Assembly: GCF_003144245.1 (NCBI RefSeq)
Contig: NW_020289983.1
Coordinates: forward strand, 124,001-188,000
Origin: Jaminaea rosea
Taxonomy: Eukaryota; Basidiomycota; Exobasidiomycetes; Microstromatales
Length of the DNA stretch: 64,000 bases
Direction of reading: 5' to 3'
In this document: in pieces, positions 21,521 to 32,202 of the stretch
Layout of the letters: each line of letters begins with the position of its first letter
Position numbering within the stretch: the first letter of the stretch is position 1
Made by a program: the position numbers and the translations under genes
The notes under the pieces: model-generated
What the model saw: the letters and a program-made list of their open reading frames with translations, nothing else
Databases searched by the model: none
What the model was told of the DNA's origin: nothing

Positions 21521-22148
21521 TGAGCACTGGCAGGCTGCGAGTGAGGGTCGCCAAGGAGAACGAGCGCAGCGCAGCGGATTGGCGGATGGAAAGAATCGGA
21601 CGGGCGCTTCGCCGAGGCCCTGCGTGCGGCGATAGTAGATAAAGGCGAGGCACTTGCCAGTGAGGCCAGGAAACCTCGGCCGAGGGGGCGGGCCAGAGGA
21701 ACGAGCGAACCCGCGTCGCGTGGCACGGCAGGGGAGAGTGGCTGATTCGCACTCGCTGCTACCGTACGCGACTGGCCTAGCAGCTCGTCGAGAGTGGTGG
21801 TCAGCACGAGTGGAGTAAATTGGTGAGAAGTCAAAATGGCAGTAGCTGAGCAAACGCACTCGTTCCAGCAAGAGTCTCTCACGGGTTGAGCTAGGAACAT
21901 TGGTAGATGCACCCTCGACGGCAACAGCAGCGGCGGCGGCGGCGGCAACAATGGCGTCAGGGTGAGGGCCAGCAGACAATTCGTCATCCCGTGCGGGGCA
22001 AGCTACAAGAACAGAGAGTAGAGCGTGAGTCAAGGTCATCTGATTGTGTAGGCTGAAAGGTGCGTGTGAAGTGGGAAAGGGTGACGCAACGCCGAGCCGA
22101 GCCTCTACCGCTCACGCCGCCGGCAGTATCCAGCCGCTACAATGTGCC

Positions 22149-22162
22149 CGGGTAACGGGTAA
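22149..22162 (+). promoter_or_regulatory. Tandem Reb1-like sites
   Basis: Two adjacent exact CGGGTAA heptamers followed by TAGGGTA. CGGGTAA is the core recognised by yeast Reb1, and the spacing resembles the fission-yeast Reb1 site. It sits about 150 bp before the oxidase-like start codon. Binding in this species is an inference. Confidence 0.45.
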
Positions 22163-22308
22163 TAGGGTAGCGGCCCGCAATGAGGTAGTCACCGAGCCAG
22201 CAAGGCAGCCCACGAGGGTCGAATCTCTTCTTCCCGCAGCTCCTCTTCCCACTCAGGAAAGAGCGCCACGACGACAACACCAGCACGCTTCTCTCGCACT
22301 CACACCTC

Positions 22309-24349
22309 ATGCGGTGGGCGCACATCCTCGTGCCTGCCTTCATGGGATACCTAACCCTCTGGCTCTCCCTCTACCTCTATGGGCACAAGCTCATGTGGCA
22401 AGGTCCCACGCTGCACGACCTAGCTCGGCAGTCTGATCCACCCATCAAGGCACCCAGCTATCGGCTCAACGAAAGGTTCGACGTGCACGCCGCACCTCGA
22501 GTCAGGCATTTCATGTTCAATGTCACGGAGCGACTTGCGCGACCTGATGGGAGATTGAGAATGGTATATGCAGTGAATGGTCAGATGCCAGGCCCCTTGG
22601 TGGAGGTGAATGAAGGGGATCGACTGGTGTTGACGGTGAACAATCACCTCACTGGCAACCTGCATAACAAGTCCATCTCTATCCAGTGGCACGGCTTGTT
22701 CTTCAACGAGACCTCGGCCAGCATGGCCAACCCAGAAGGCGTCCCTGGCTTGACTGGATGCTCTTTGCTACCTGGTCAAGGGCAGACGTACACCATCCCG
22801 CTGGAAGGTCAGGCAGGGACGTTCTGGTGGCATGCGCATGTAGGCGAGCAGATGGGCGGCGGGCTATCAGGCCCGATCATTGTTCACTCAAGCAGGAAGG
22901 AGGCTTACAGGCGCAGGAGGGACTACGATTCTGAGCGAGTACTGATGCTGCAGGATTGGGACCACGAAAGCGATCTTGCCGTGGCCGCAGCTAGTGAGAC
23001 CACTCACGGTCCGCAGTCAACGCTGATCAACGGCAGAGGCCAGTTCGACTGCACCCTCCTCCCTCCTGGTCATTCCTCGCCGTACTGTCTCAACCGACTC
23101 AACCCACGCCGCCTCTTCGTCAAGCGCGAGCGTGTTCGCTTCCGCATCATCGCCACGGCCTCGATGGTCGTCAGCTTCGATGGCCGACACGCAGAGATGA
23201 TCGCTGCGGACGGGACGGACCTTGTGCGTCGCCGAATGAAGAGACTGCTCATCAGCGCAGGGCAGCGCTACGACGTGATAGTCGACTTTAGGCAGCAAGG
23301 ACCTACGGACTTCTGGCTACGCTCCATGCTGAACCCTGCGTGCTTCCCCTCCATGGAATCCGCGCCTAGCAGGACGGGCCTCCTTGCGGTGCACATCATC
23401 GACGACTCGGTTCAGCATGCGGCGCTGCTTGCTGCTGGAGCAGAGGAGCTCGACGAGAATGAGCGCACGCGAGACCGTCTGCGCGTCACTTTGCCGGCCT
23501 TGCCGGCTACGACGGACTGGCCTGGCCCGATACCATGGAGGTGCGCCGACTTTCCTGACCCTGTCCTCATCCCTGTGATTGAAAAGCAAGTACCCGCGAA
23601 TCGTGATAGAGAGGCGCTGGGGATTTTGAATGCCAGACATGGACTGATCAAGATGGTGGGCACAGCTCACGACGCGCGAGCTGCTACTGCGTCGCTTAGT
23701 GAGAACGCGCACCTAGTGGGCCCGCCTGTGCTCGCCACCACCGCGCGAACGGGCAGCATTTCCGAAATAGTAGATGTTGGGCGCCTGCCTCTCTTCGAAG
23801 TCAAAGACGACCAATGGGCGTACGATCTCGTCATCAATAATCTGGACAAGGAATCGCTGTGCGTGCCAGCTGCTCAGTGTCTCTTCCGTCTACCTGCCGT
23901 ATTGACGTCACCTTCCCTTCGCCAGCTCGATCCACTTGCACGGCCCGCCCTCCCATATCGTACGTCGTGGCTCAGGACCAATCAGCAACGCGACTGCCTG
24001 GCTCTCCGCTCAGCCCTCGTTCGACCTGGCCAATCCGATAAGAAGGGACAGCCTCCTCGTGCCCGGCGAAGAGCACATCGTCCTCCGCCTGAAGACGGAC
24101 GTGGCTGGCGTATGGGCGATTGAGGCTCGTGGAGCACGTCATCAAACCTCCCTCGGCGCGCTCGTCGTGCACCCGCAACAGATCAAGAAGCTCAAACTCT
24201 GGACAGAGCAGAGCCAGCAGGTCTGTGACCGGAATGCGAACAGATTGAGGGAGATGAAGGTGCAGAGGGAGAGGGAGGAGAAGGAGGGCGAAGGGGAACA
24301 GGAGACGAAGAGGAAGGGGAAGGACCTGCGCCATCGTGATCGTCTTTGA
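22309..24349 (+). CDS. Membrane-anchored multicopper-oxidase-like protein, probably inactive
   Basis: 657 aa from exons 22309-23858 and 23926-24349 (67-nt intron, GTGCGT donor, CGCCAG acceptor). A single N-terminal hydrophobic segment (about residues 6-30, ILVPAFMGYLTLWLSLYLYG) predicts a signal anchor. Three cupredoxin domains are recognisable, for example NGQMPGPLVEVNEGDRLVL and FWWHAHVGEQMGGGLSGPI. In laccases and Fet3-type oxidases ten His and one Cys bind copper. Here site 1 reads Q126-W-H128 instead of HWH, site 2 H175-A-H177 is intact, site 3 reads L517-S-I-H520-L-H522, and site 4 reads E583-A-R585 instead of HCH. Five of eleven ligands, including the type 1 cysteine, are therefore replaced, and oxidase activity is unlikely. 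The reading frame is intact, which argues against a pseudogene. It lies divergent to the ZAP1-like gene. Confidence 0.8.
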
Positions 24350-24919
24350 CTTCATTGCTTTCCCTGCTTCCTGCCTGACCAGCATCTCCGCCGAATAATT
24401 TATCTGACTTTGCCACCACTCGGTCTGCTCTTCACCGCGTTGGGCTAGGCGAAGATGGATTGAAGTCAAGTGGGGGCTCATCGAGCTCTATGGGGAGGCG
24501 GGTGGTGAGAAAAAGAGGCGAGAAGGAGAGGAAAGAAATCTATACACAGCAAAGAAAAGGAGGGAATGGGGAGTGGGAAGAAGGAAGATCTACGGGCGAA
24601 CTTGACGGTGGGCTTGAGGATGGGGGTTGTCGCTAGAAGTAAAGAGGCTTTTGGTGACGATGGCGCCTTGCAAGACGTGTTCGCATTGCCTGGCATGAAC
24701 GTGCCGGCGTTTGACGCTTGTGTCTGCGACGCTTGTGCGTGTGCGAGGCTACGACGAAGCTTCGATCTTTGAGTGCAGCGAAGGGGGGCTGCTGTCTTGG
24801 CCAGTATTGGCGTGATGGTGGATGTGGGCCTCAGGCAGTTCCAAGGTCGCCTACACCTCGTGACTTACTTGCCTGCTGACGGCCAGACTAGCGCTCTAGC
24901 CTTGCCTTTTTGGCCACAC
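24350..24919. other. Intergenic region downstream of the oxidase-like gene
   Basis: 570 bp. No recognisable gene. On the minus strand 24888-24980 has good coding character in a frame different from the adjacent small gene and may be its last exon. Confidence 0.35.
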
Positions 24920-25267
24920 CTACCAGCTCTTCAAAAAACGCAAGAGTGCCTTCCTCCTCCTTCGCGCCGTGCCCCTCCTCCCACCATTACTCTGCTGCTG
25001 TCCTCCACTCATAACGCTGCTCGTCCTCCTTCCCAGCCCTTCCCCTGCTACTCCACCGGCAGCAATGTACCTCGCGCTACCCACGAGCGTAGCATCCTCG
25101 GCCCAGGAGCGCATGTAAGCCGCCTCCCGCAAGGCGCGCCATTGCTTGTCAGCTGCCTCGAGCTCAGCGAGAGTAACGCGTTGAGCGGGCGGGAGGAAGT
25201 AGATGCCGGTAGGGTGAGTGAGGGACTTGGGGAGACAGCGCGGTAGGCCAGTGGAGGACATGAGCAT
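24920..25267 (-). CDS. Possible small gene, unassigned
   Basis: Minus-strand frame of 115 codons from tandem ATGs at 25267 and 25261 (MLMSST). Residues 7-60 (GLPRCLPKSLTHPTGIYFLP, then AELEAADKQWRALREAAYMR) look like genuine protein with codons like the neighbouring genes. The last 35 codons turn Arg/Gly-rich, while another frame at 24888-24980 reads GTLAFFEELVGVAKKARLER and then stops. A phase-0 intron from the GTGGGT just after ATL would join them, but the only usable acceptor (GGGAG) is poor. The frame also stays open upstream of the ATG for about 40 codons (ENTAYHHRCIATQSPLPPGV). I recognise no family. It could be a genuine small protein, or the end of one with a non-AUG start. Confidence 0.35.
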   Translation of the reverse strand: MLMSSTGLPRCLPKSLTHPTGIYFLPPAQRVTLAELEAADKQWRALREAAYMRSWAEDATLVGSARYIAAGGVAGEGLGRRTSSVMSGGQQQSNGGRRGTARRRRKALLRFLKSW

Positions 25268-26131
25268 TTGAGGAGTCGGGCGGGTGTTGATGGGTGGAGG
25301 TGTTGAGAATTGCGAGAAGTCCGCGACGCCGGGTGGGAGAGGTGATTGCGTCGCGATACAGCGGTGATGATAAGCGGTGTTTTCTACTTTGAGTGAATCA
25401 CCACGTCAAGCAGCTGAGACGATGAGGTCGGTGAGGTGGAGCCAGAAGAGGAGTGTCTCTGACACGTCCTCGCGGCTCCTTTATCCGAAAAGTGTGCGTG
25501 GCGGTGTGATGAGCGTCTAGCAAGACGATGTGGAGCGAGACAAGCTGAACGCTATCAAAGAGTCCTCGGGAGAGGATGGAGAGGTGGTCGGAGTGGGGAC
25601 TGGGGAGTGGTGGTGGTGAGAAGGGAGAGAGGGGGCGGTGAGGTGATGGTAAGAGAGGCAAAACAAAATGGCCCTCTCACTCACTCGCTACGATTAGTCC
25701 ACTGCAGCCGCCTCTCTCTCTCGCCGACACTCTACTGCCGCCCCGACTCGCCGCCTCCGTCGTCCCCGGATTAAGGGTCGCCCCGCTCGCACGAGCAAGC
25801 CTCCTCGCCTGCTCGCCCGGCAAGAGCGGCAGGACAGAGCAAGGCGGAGCGTCGGCACGCGAGTCGACTGGACAGGAGGGGGTTTCCTGGGAGATCGCGA
25901 GAGAGATCAAGGCACTACGCGTAAGGAAGACGAGGCCACACAGGCCAAGAATATCGAGGCGGGAAGGGGGGAGGGGAAAGAAGGCAGTGATGGAAGCACG
26001 AAGGTAAGGGGCCGCTTAGTGATCGCTATCACGCTCGGTCTCGATGACACCCACAAGTTCTGGATAGAAGCTAGGAAATGATTTTGATAGCGAAGACGGT
26101 AGATAGGATGGAGTCGTAGACAGTGGCCCCT
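25268..26131 (-). other. ATG-free stretch on the minus strand
   Basis: 864 bp between the eIF3c stop and the possible small gene. The minus strand contains no ATG at all here, while the plus strand contains a dozen or more. CT-rich runs and potential GTGAGT donors occur on the minus strand (for example near 25683). This is what a long leader selected against upstream start codons would look like. No protein family is visible. Confidence 0.5.
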
Positions 26132-29100
26132 CTACGCCCTCCCAGTAGCCACCTGGCCCGGCAGAGCCTGGAATTGTGTCCTGCCGCGTCCACGTCCTCC
26201 ACCACCACGTCCACCCCTTCCACCTCTGCGACCCTCTCTCCTCCTCTCCTCACCACCACGCTGCGCGCCTCCTTCACGATCTCTACCCGCTCCACCAGCA
26301 CCAGCAGCTCCTGCCTGGCCCCCAGGTCCGTCTCCAAGCTTGGCATCGAGCAGCCTCTCGTTCTGCTCCAACATGCTGCTCGCCCTCTCCGCCAGGGTCT
26401 GTGCCAGCTGGTGCACACGCGACGCCTCCGAGCGGTGAAGCACGACCACCGGCTGCCCGCCAGCACCGCTGTCCAAGCTGGCAGCGATCTCCTCGAGCCA
26501 GATCATGCGCGACACGATGGAGCGCACTGCACCGAGGGGCAGGTCGAAAGTGGACGCCAGGTGTTGCAGGCTGACCGACGAGTAGTAGGCATTGTAGCTG
26601 AACAGATAGGTGCGCAACCCCTCTTCCTGGATACGGCGAGCAAGGAGAGCCTTGACCGACTCCTCGCCTCCGCGGGAGGAAGGAGCAGCGCTGCTTCCCG
26701 CGGCGGCGGGTGTCTCGACGCTGCTGAGGAGCTTCCAGATCTTGATCTCGCTGACGAGGCGGACAGCCTCGCGCCACTCGCCCACCTGGAGAGCCTTGGT
26801 CGCCTGCATGATGTGGTCGCGAGCCGACTCGGGAGGGCCCGAGAAGACTTGGCGGTCGGTGTAGTCCAGCATGCGGCGGAAGGGCCTAGACAGGACGCGG
26901 CGACGTTGGTCAGGGTCAGAGCCTGCGCGAGCCATGTGCGGTACCTCGAGGAGCATGGAGCAGACGAGGTAGGCAGACTCGAGGAGCTCGAGGTTGATGT
27001 GCAGGTGGAAGGGGAGTTGACGCTGCCTGTCCAACTTCTCTTGCTCGGGCGACAAAGAAGCATAAGCGCTCGGTCGCTGCACACCCTGGGCGAGAAGCTC
27101 CTTCACCCTGCCCGTAGCAAAGATGTCCGAGAGCGCAGCATGAGCCTCCTTGACCAGACCGACGCGGAACGCTGCCAACCCAATCTGGACGACAACACGG
27201 TTGTAGAGAATCTGAGTCGCTGCATCCGCAAGGGAGATGGAGTCCTGGAGGTGAGACATGAGAAGCATGTCTCTCGCCACGTAGTAGTCGGCATGCAGTG
27301 CCGTGTTGTAGATGTGGCAGAGCATTGCGCGAGTGCGAGAACGCTCACCAGCGAGGCCGGGAGCCTTGTAGAGGTGCACGCACAGGCTGCGAACCAGCTG
27401 AGCAGGACCCGTGGAAGAGGAAGAGACTGCCGAACCCATGGGGAAGCTTGAAACTTGGGCGAGCTTCTCTGCATCTTCCTTCTGCGAGGCTGCACTCGCC
27501 TGCTCAAGGGCTTGAATGATGATCGACTGCTTCGAGTAGACGTGCTCCAGGCGACGCATGATGACACGAGCAAGGGCGTCCTGCGCCGTAGCGGCGCTGA
27601 TTCGAACGGCCTGCTCGAGGTAGGTCTGTGCGCGCACGATGGTGGCGTAGAGCAATCGCTCGTCACGGAGGCGCTCCAGGTACTCCGTCGAGTGAGGGTC
27701 GAGGTTCTGCAGGTGCTTGGTGAATTCGTCGTCCAGTCGATCAACAAAGGAGATGATGCTGCCGCGCACAGCAACGACGGGGCCCTCGCCCTCCTGGTTG
27801 GGAACACGGTCAATGGAGTCATCGTAGTCCTCCGTCTCCTCCTTGACAACGTACGACGGGTCGGCGACCAGGGTAGCAATGAGCTGATCGACCTCGGTGC
27901 GGGCTGCGTTCCACATCTCGAGGGGCATGTAGGCGTTGGCTGACGAGTTGTAGTCGAAACGAGCAGCAATGAGGGCGAGGAGGACACGGAGGCGCTGGTA
28001 GGTCGACTCGGCGACGCCCAGCAGCTTCGAGAGGATGGCCACCTGCTCAGAGCGATCGGTGCTCTTGCGTCCTCGAGCCTCCATGACGGCAGCGAGGGAC
28101 TTGAAGAGGCCCTCTGATGTAATGGCGAGAGCGCGACCGCCCTTGCCCACAGTCTGGAAAGCGTCATCCTCCTGCTCACCACCAGCGGCAGCCGTCGAGG
28201 TCGGAGCAGCAGACGAAGCAGCCTTGGGAGCGGGCGGTGCAGCCTTGACGGGTGCATTGGCAGCAACGAACTCAGCCTCAAATGCCTCTGGGTCCTTGTT
28301 GTAGCGCTGCAGTGCCTCTTCGTGGTCCTTATTGGCCTTCTTGAGCTTCGATTTCATGCCGTTCATGGCCTTTGCGTTGGGCGCCTTCATCTTCTTGCCT
28401 TTGCCTGCTGCAACCGACTCATTGAGGAACGTCTCAAGGCCGGAGAGGCAGCGGTAGAAGGAGACGGGAACAGACTCGGTCATCGTCTTTTGGCGGTCGT
28501 GAAGGCGGAGGAGGCCGTCGAATTCTGAGCGAGCAAAAGGGGAAGAGTGGAGAATAATGAGCCAGATGTCCCGGTATTCAGATTGCCCTCGCATCGCTAC
28601 TCACCCTTGGAAATGGCCACCCAATCATCGATCCTCTGCGCATTCTCAATCGTCTTGACAACGGCATCCACCTCGTCCATCCTCTTGTCCTTCGCTGAAC
28701 GAATTACAGTACGCCTCTCTCCATCATCACTATCGCTGTCCGAGTCGTCTCCTCCGCGCATGAAGCGCGACATCTTGGCAGGTGCGGCTCCACCCTTTGC
28801 GGCCGTCTTCTTTGCGGGCGCATCAGAGTCGTCCGAGTCATCGTCGTCGTCATCATCGTCATCGTCGCTGTCGTCCGAGTCGCTCATGTCCTCCTCTTCT
28901 TCCGAGGAGGACTCAGAGCTGTCACTATCTGCCGACTTGAGGAAGCGACTCTTCTTTGCTGCTCCTCCAGCGGCGGGTGCTGCCTTTGAGGCTGATGCTG
29001 ATCCAGATGATGCAGCTGGCTTGTCGGTGCTCTTCTTCTTGTCCTGCGACTTCTTCTGCTGCTCCTCATCGGAGTCGCTCATGACCTCCTCGTCGGAGGA

Positions 29101-29157
29101 TGAGCCAGACTCAGACGACTCGGAGTCGCTGGTGCTGCGGAAGAATCGGCTCGACAT
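26132..29157 (-). CDS. NIP1: Translation initiation factor eIF3 subunit c
   Basis: Core scaffold of eIF3, which recruits the 40S subunit with eIF1 and eIF5. Exons are complement of 26132-28524 and 28605-29157, 981 aa, one 80-nt intron. The splice restores DDWVAISKEFDGLLRLHDR, a hallmark of the family. The N-terminus (MSSRFFRSTSDSESSESGS) is the typical acidic Ser/Asp-rich tail, including a run of ten Asp; family members use it to bind eIF1 and eIF5. The middle is helical (ITSEGLFKSLAAVMEARGRK, and IDRVPNQEGEGPVVAVRG near residue 390). The C-terminal PCI domain includes SARDHIMQATKALQVGEWRE and FDLPLGAVRSIVSRMIW. An Arg/Gly tail (RRGGRGGRGGGGRGRGR) ends the protein, as in fungal and animal homologues. 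Confidence 0.95.
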
Positions 29158-29711
29158 GATGGGGGGAGGGTGATGGTGGTAGTGAGGAAGACGGTGCGAA
29201 TTGTACGCCGCTGCTCCTCGACTAGGCAGAAGATCCGCGTCTCGTCGACTTTGGCCCTCCGTGGCTGGTCTGCCGCGCAGCTGAGCCGCTCAAGAGAATC
29301 GACGTCGGCGAGAGCGGAGCGGAACAAAGGGCAGCAAGGCCACATGCACACGAGCGCGCGCGCTGCCGCCTCGTATACATTTTGGCGGCCATCATTGCTC
29401 GCTACCATCGATACGACTTCGAAGTCGACGAGATGAAGGCATATTGTCTGGCCTGAAGCTTTAAATTGCAGACGTCGCGCCGATGGAAGCGTCATTGTAC
29501 TTGCTTCTGGAGCTAGGGTGTTCAGACGAGGAGGTAGTCGGTCGCTCGCATCGATGGAGTGGGGAAGTGTCTGTTTATATTTTCTGCTATTGTTACATGA
29601 ATATCTTCTTCTTCTCAATCGAAATTGTCGTTCAACGTCATCACAATCTGCATATCATCACGTCGCTGGATAGCCTCTCTCTCTCTCTCCCTGGCCTCTC
29701 CTAAAAGCCAT
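29158..29711. promoter_or_regulatory. Upstream region of the eIF3c gene
   Basis: 554 bp between the eIF3c start and the stop of the next minus-strand gene. It contains a short (CT) run near 29682 and an AT-richer patch at 29575-29650 that is probably the 3' end region of the neighbouring gene. No gene is supported. Confidence 0.4.
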
Positions 29712-32202
29712 CTACGCGCCGCGGGAGCGACGGCCCCTCCCACCTGCCGCCACTGTGGTCGCACGAGTGCTCATAGTCCTCGAAGGAGAGGTGGAGGAGC
29801 TCACTGGGCTAGCTGCCGCTGTCTTGCCTTCGCGAGAGCGCTGCTGCTGCTGCTGGCGGGGCGTGCTTCGTTGAGCTGCAGCTTTGGAGCTGTACTTTCG
29901 CTTGAGTGGTGGAGGGGGCGAGGCTGCTGCTGGCGTTGCAATTGGCGAAGGGGAACGAGCAGCCTTCCTGCTACTGGTTTCCTCGTCCTCTTCCTCCTGC
30001 GCAGCCTCAAGGCAGCGCTTGCCCTTTCGCAGCCCTCGTCGCGTAGGTCGGTCGGGCGTCTTCTCTGCGATAGCCTGAACCACCACCTCGACTCCCTCGT
30101 CCTCAGCTTCGTTCTCGACCTCGTGCTCAGCCTCGACCTCCTGCGTCTCCTTCGCGTCCTTCTTCTGTTCTTCCTCCTGCTCGGGCTCAGCCTCACACAC
30201 CACCATGCCCGTTCCCCCATATGCAACATCGATTGCGCTCATATCCATCGATTCTGGCAGGCCGAAGACAGCCGGCGCATTTGCCTCGTCATCGTCGTGC
30301 TCCGCACCGGGAGAAGAGTACGTTGTGATGGGCGAAGAGCCATCCTCCTGATCCACGCTTGCGCTTCGACTGCCGTCGAGATCAAGCTCATCCTCATCGA
30401 GATCCCTGCCATCCTCGGCGCCGTGCGGACTCGCACTAGGGAAGGGGGAGACGTCGGTGAGGTCTTGGTGAGTCGATGCGGGCGAGGCGGCAGTCGCCCC
30501 AGCAGCTGTAGCGGGCGAATGATGAGGGCCGAGGGTGCTACTCGTCGTCACCGCAGCAGGCAGATTGAATGTGGGGAGAGGTGATCCAGGACGGCTGAGC
30601 GATGATCGATGAACGGCAGCGAGGAAGGGGCTGCTGGTCATCGACATCGAGACGCCGAGGGAGGCCTTGCTATGTGGTGGGGCTGCTAGACCCATGAGGG
30701 CGCGTGTGGGGCTCATGGGCGGGGAGGTCGTGGGTGAGGTCGTCTCGTTGTCGGCCTGGCTGGTTGGGTGAGGTTTGACGGCGCTTGGACGGGAGGCGGA
30801 CAGCTGCAGCTGAGAGAGCTTGCCCTTCGACGCGGTACGACGCAGCGTGGGGGTCGAGAAGCGGGCGATGGCTGAATGCTGACGATCCAGCTCGTCATCA
30901 TCGTGCTGCTCCTTCTTGATCGAAGGCGACTCATCGAAGGGCAGCGACAAAGTCAGAGCACCCGCATGAGAGCGTACGCGCCTCGACGAAGATGGCAAGG
31001 CGCGGGCAAAAACGGCGTCGTGAAGCTCTTGGGCAGCTCGCTCTGATGCAGCCTTTGCAGCTTGTGCGTCCGCTACCATCTTGTCGGTGTTGCTGTTGCT
31101 CGCTTCGTCCTTGCCGTCTTCTGTCAGTGCAGAGAGCGGCTCGCAAGTCGATTGCGGGCTGCGCGGCGTAGTTGCGGGCGTATCAATGGCCCCGGCGGAC
31201 GTCCAGCCATACTCGTCGTCAAAGTCGCCGTCCAACATTGCGCGGTGAAAGTCGTTCTCATCTTCGCCGTCCGTTGTGTCTGCGGTGGACATATGGCCGT
31301 CATCCAGGGTGGCTGTGTGGTGCTGTTGCTCTACCTCGAGGGAGGGCCGACTCTGCCTTTGCCAGACAGGCAAGGCAGCGCCCATTGAGGGCATGCTCTT
31401 GGTCCTCGCATGGCGGAACGAGGTACGAGCAGCAGGACGCTTGCGCTCTGCGACCAAACCGCCGGCCCCAGCCGTCCTTCGACCAGAGGAGCGATGGGAG
31501 ACACTGCTGCGCTGGAAGATGAGTGGAGGCGGCGCGATGGCATCGAAGTCTGCCTCGGTGTCCACCTCGGCGTGTGCGTCCCAATCATGCTCTCTTGTTG
31601 CAGTTGGGGCGGGCGCTGCTCGGCCGCCGTCGGACTCATAGCCTCCAGTGGATTGGTCGGCGATGGGCTTGACTGCGAGTCGTACCTTGGCCTTGGATGT
31701 CGTTTGGGTCTGCGGCGCTGCTGCTGCTGCTGTCTGCTTTGGCTTTGAGCCTCCAGAAGGACGACTGGGAGCGAATGGGAAATGTCAAAGTGATCAGTAC
31801 GCTGGATTGACTGCGACTTGGGTCCAACCGTCGGACTCACCTGCGTCTGCGAGATTCCCCGCTGGTCTCATTGGGGTCAAGAAGAGTGACGGATGTCTGA
31901 CGCTTTTTGCTTGTCCCGCCAGCCGTCTTGGCAGTGGCAGTGGTGTTTGCTGATGTCGCTACGTGAGAAGAAGATGTGGATGAAGCTGGCTGAACTTGCG
32001 CAGCTGCTGAAGTTGCTGTCGTTGATGGAGCAGTGAAGCAGGCTGGGGGTGGCGAGGGGGATCGCAGGTGCTTGGGCAACCTACGCACTCGCGAGGACCC
32101 CGCCCTTCTCTCTGGCAGCGGCGCCATTGTCCTTGTGGTGCTCTTGGCCTCAACGGCGCCTGCTGCTGGAGAAGACGTCGTTGTCGCAGCGGAATTCGCC
32201 AT
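29712..32202 (-). CDS. Large disordered protein of unknown function
   Basis: 804 aa from exons complement of 29712-31764 and 31841-32202 (76-nt intron, AG|GTGAGT ... CCCAG|T, frame kept as SRRRSRPSGG). I recognise no family. The protein is largely low-complexity: Ser/Pro/Thr-rich with many SP/TP dipeptides, an acidic middle (about 480-510), Glu-rich coiled-coil-like residues near 590 and a basic C-terminus ending GGRGRRSRGA. Short ordered-looking islands are EDENDFHRAMLDGDFDDEYG, TPTLRRTASKGKLSQLQLS and ALMGLAAPPHSKASLG. Basic clusters (PTRRGLRKGKR, PPPLKRKYSSKAA) could act as nuclear localisation signals. The many SP/TP sites fit a protein regulated by proline-directed kinases. The start at 32202 is the first in-frame ATG. 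Confidence 0.75.

Larger units (their letters stand above)
21081..22308. promoter_or_regulatory. Divergent intergenic region, ZAP1-like / copper-oxidase-like genes
   Basis: 1228 bp with no supported gene. It holds simple repeats (GCTT, GGCT and CTCG runs) and a tandem CGGGTAA heptamer close to the oxidase-like gene. I searched by eye for the yeast zinc-response element ACCTTNAAGGT and found no full copy, so autoregulation is not supported by a site. Confidence 0.5.

Noticed and set aside
22149-22169. GGGTAA repeats as interstitial telomere sequence
   Set aside because: The unit is not a rotation of TTAGGG/CCCTAA; Reb1-like sites fit better.
23820-24000. Apparent frame change in the oxidase-like gene
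   Set aside because: A 67-nt intron (GTGCGT ... CGCCAG) explains it and restores IHLHG, so it is not a broken gene.
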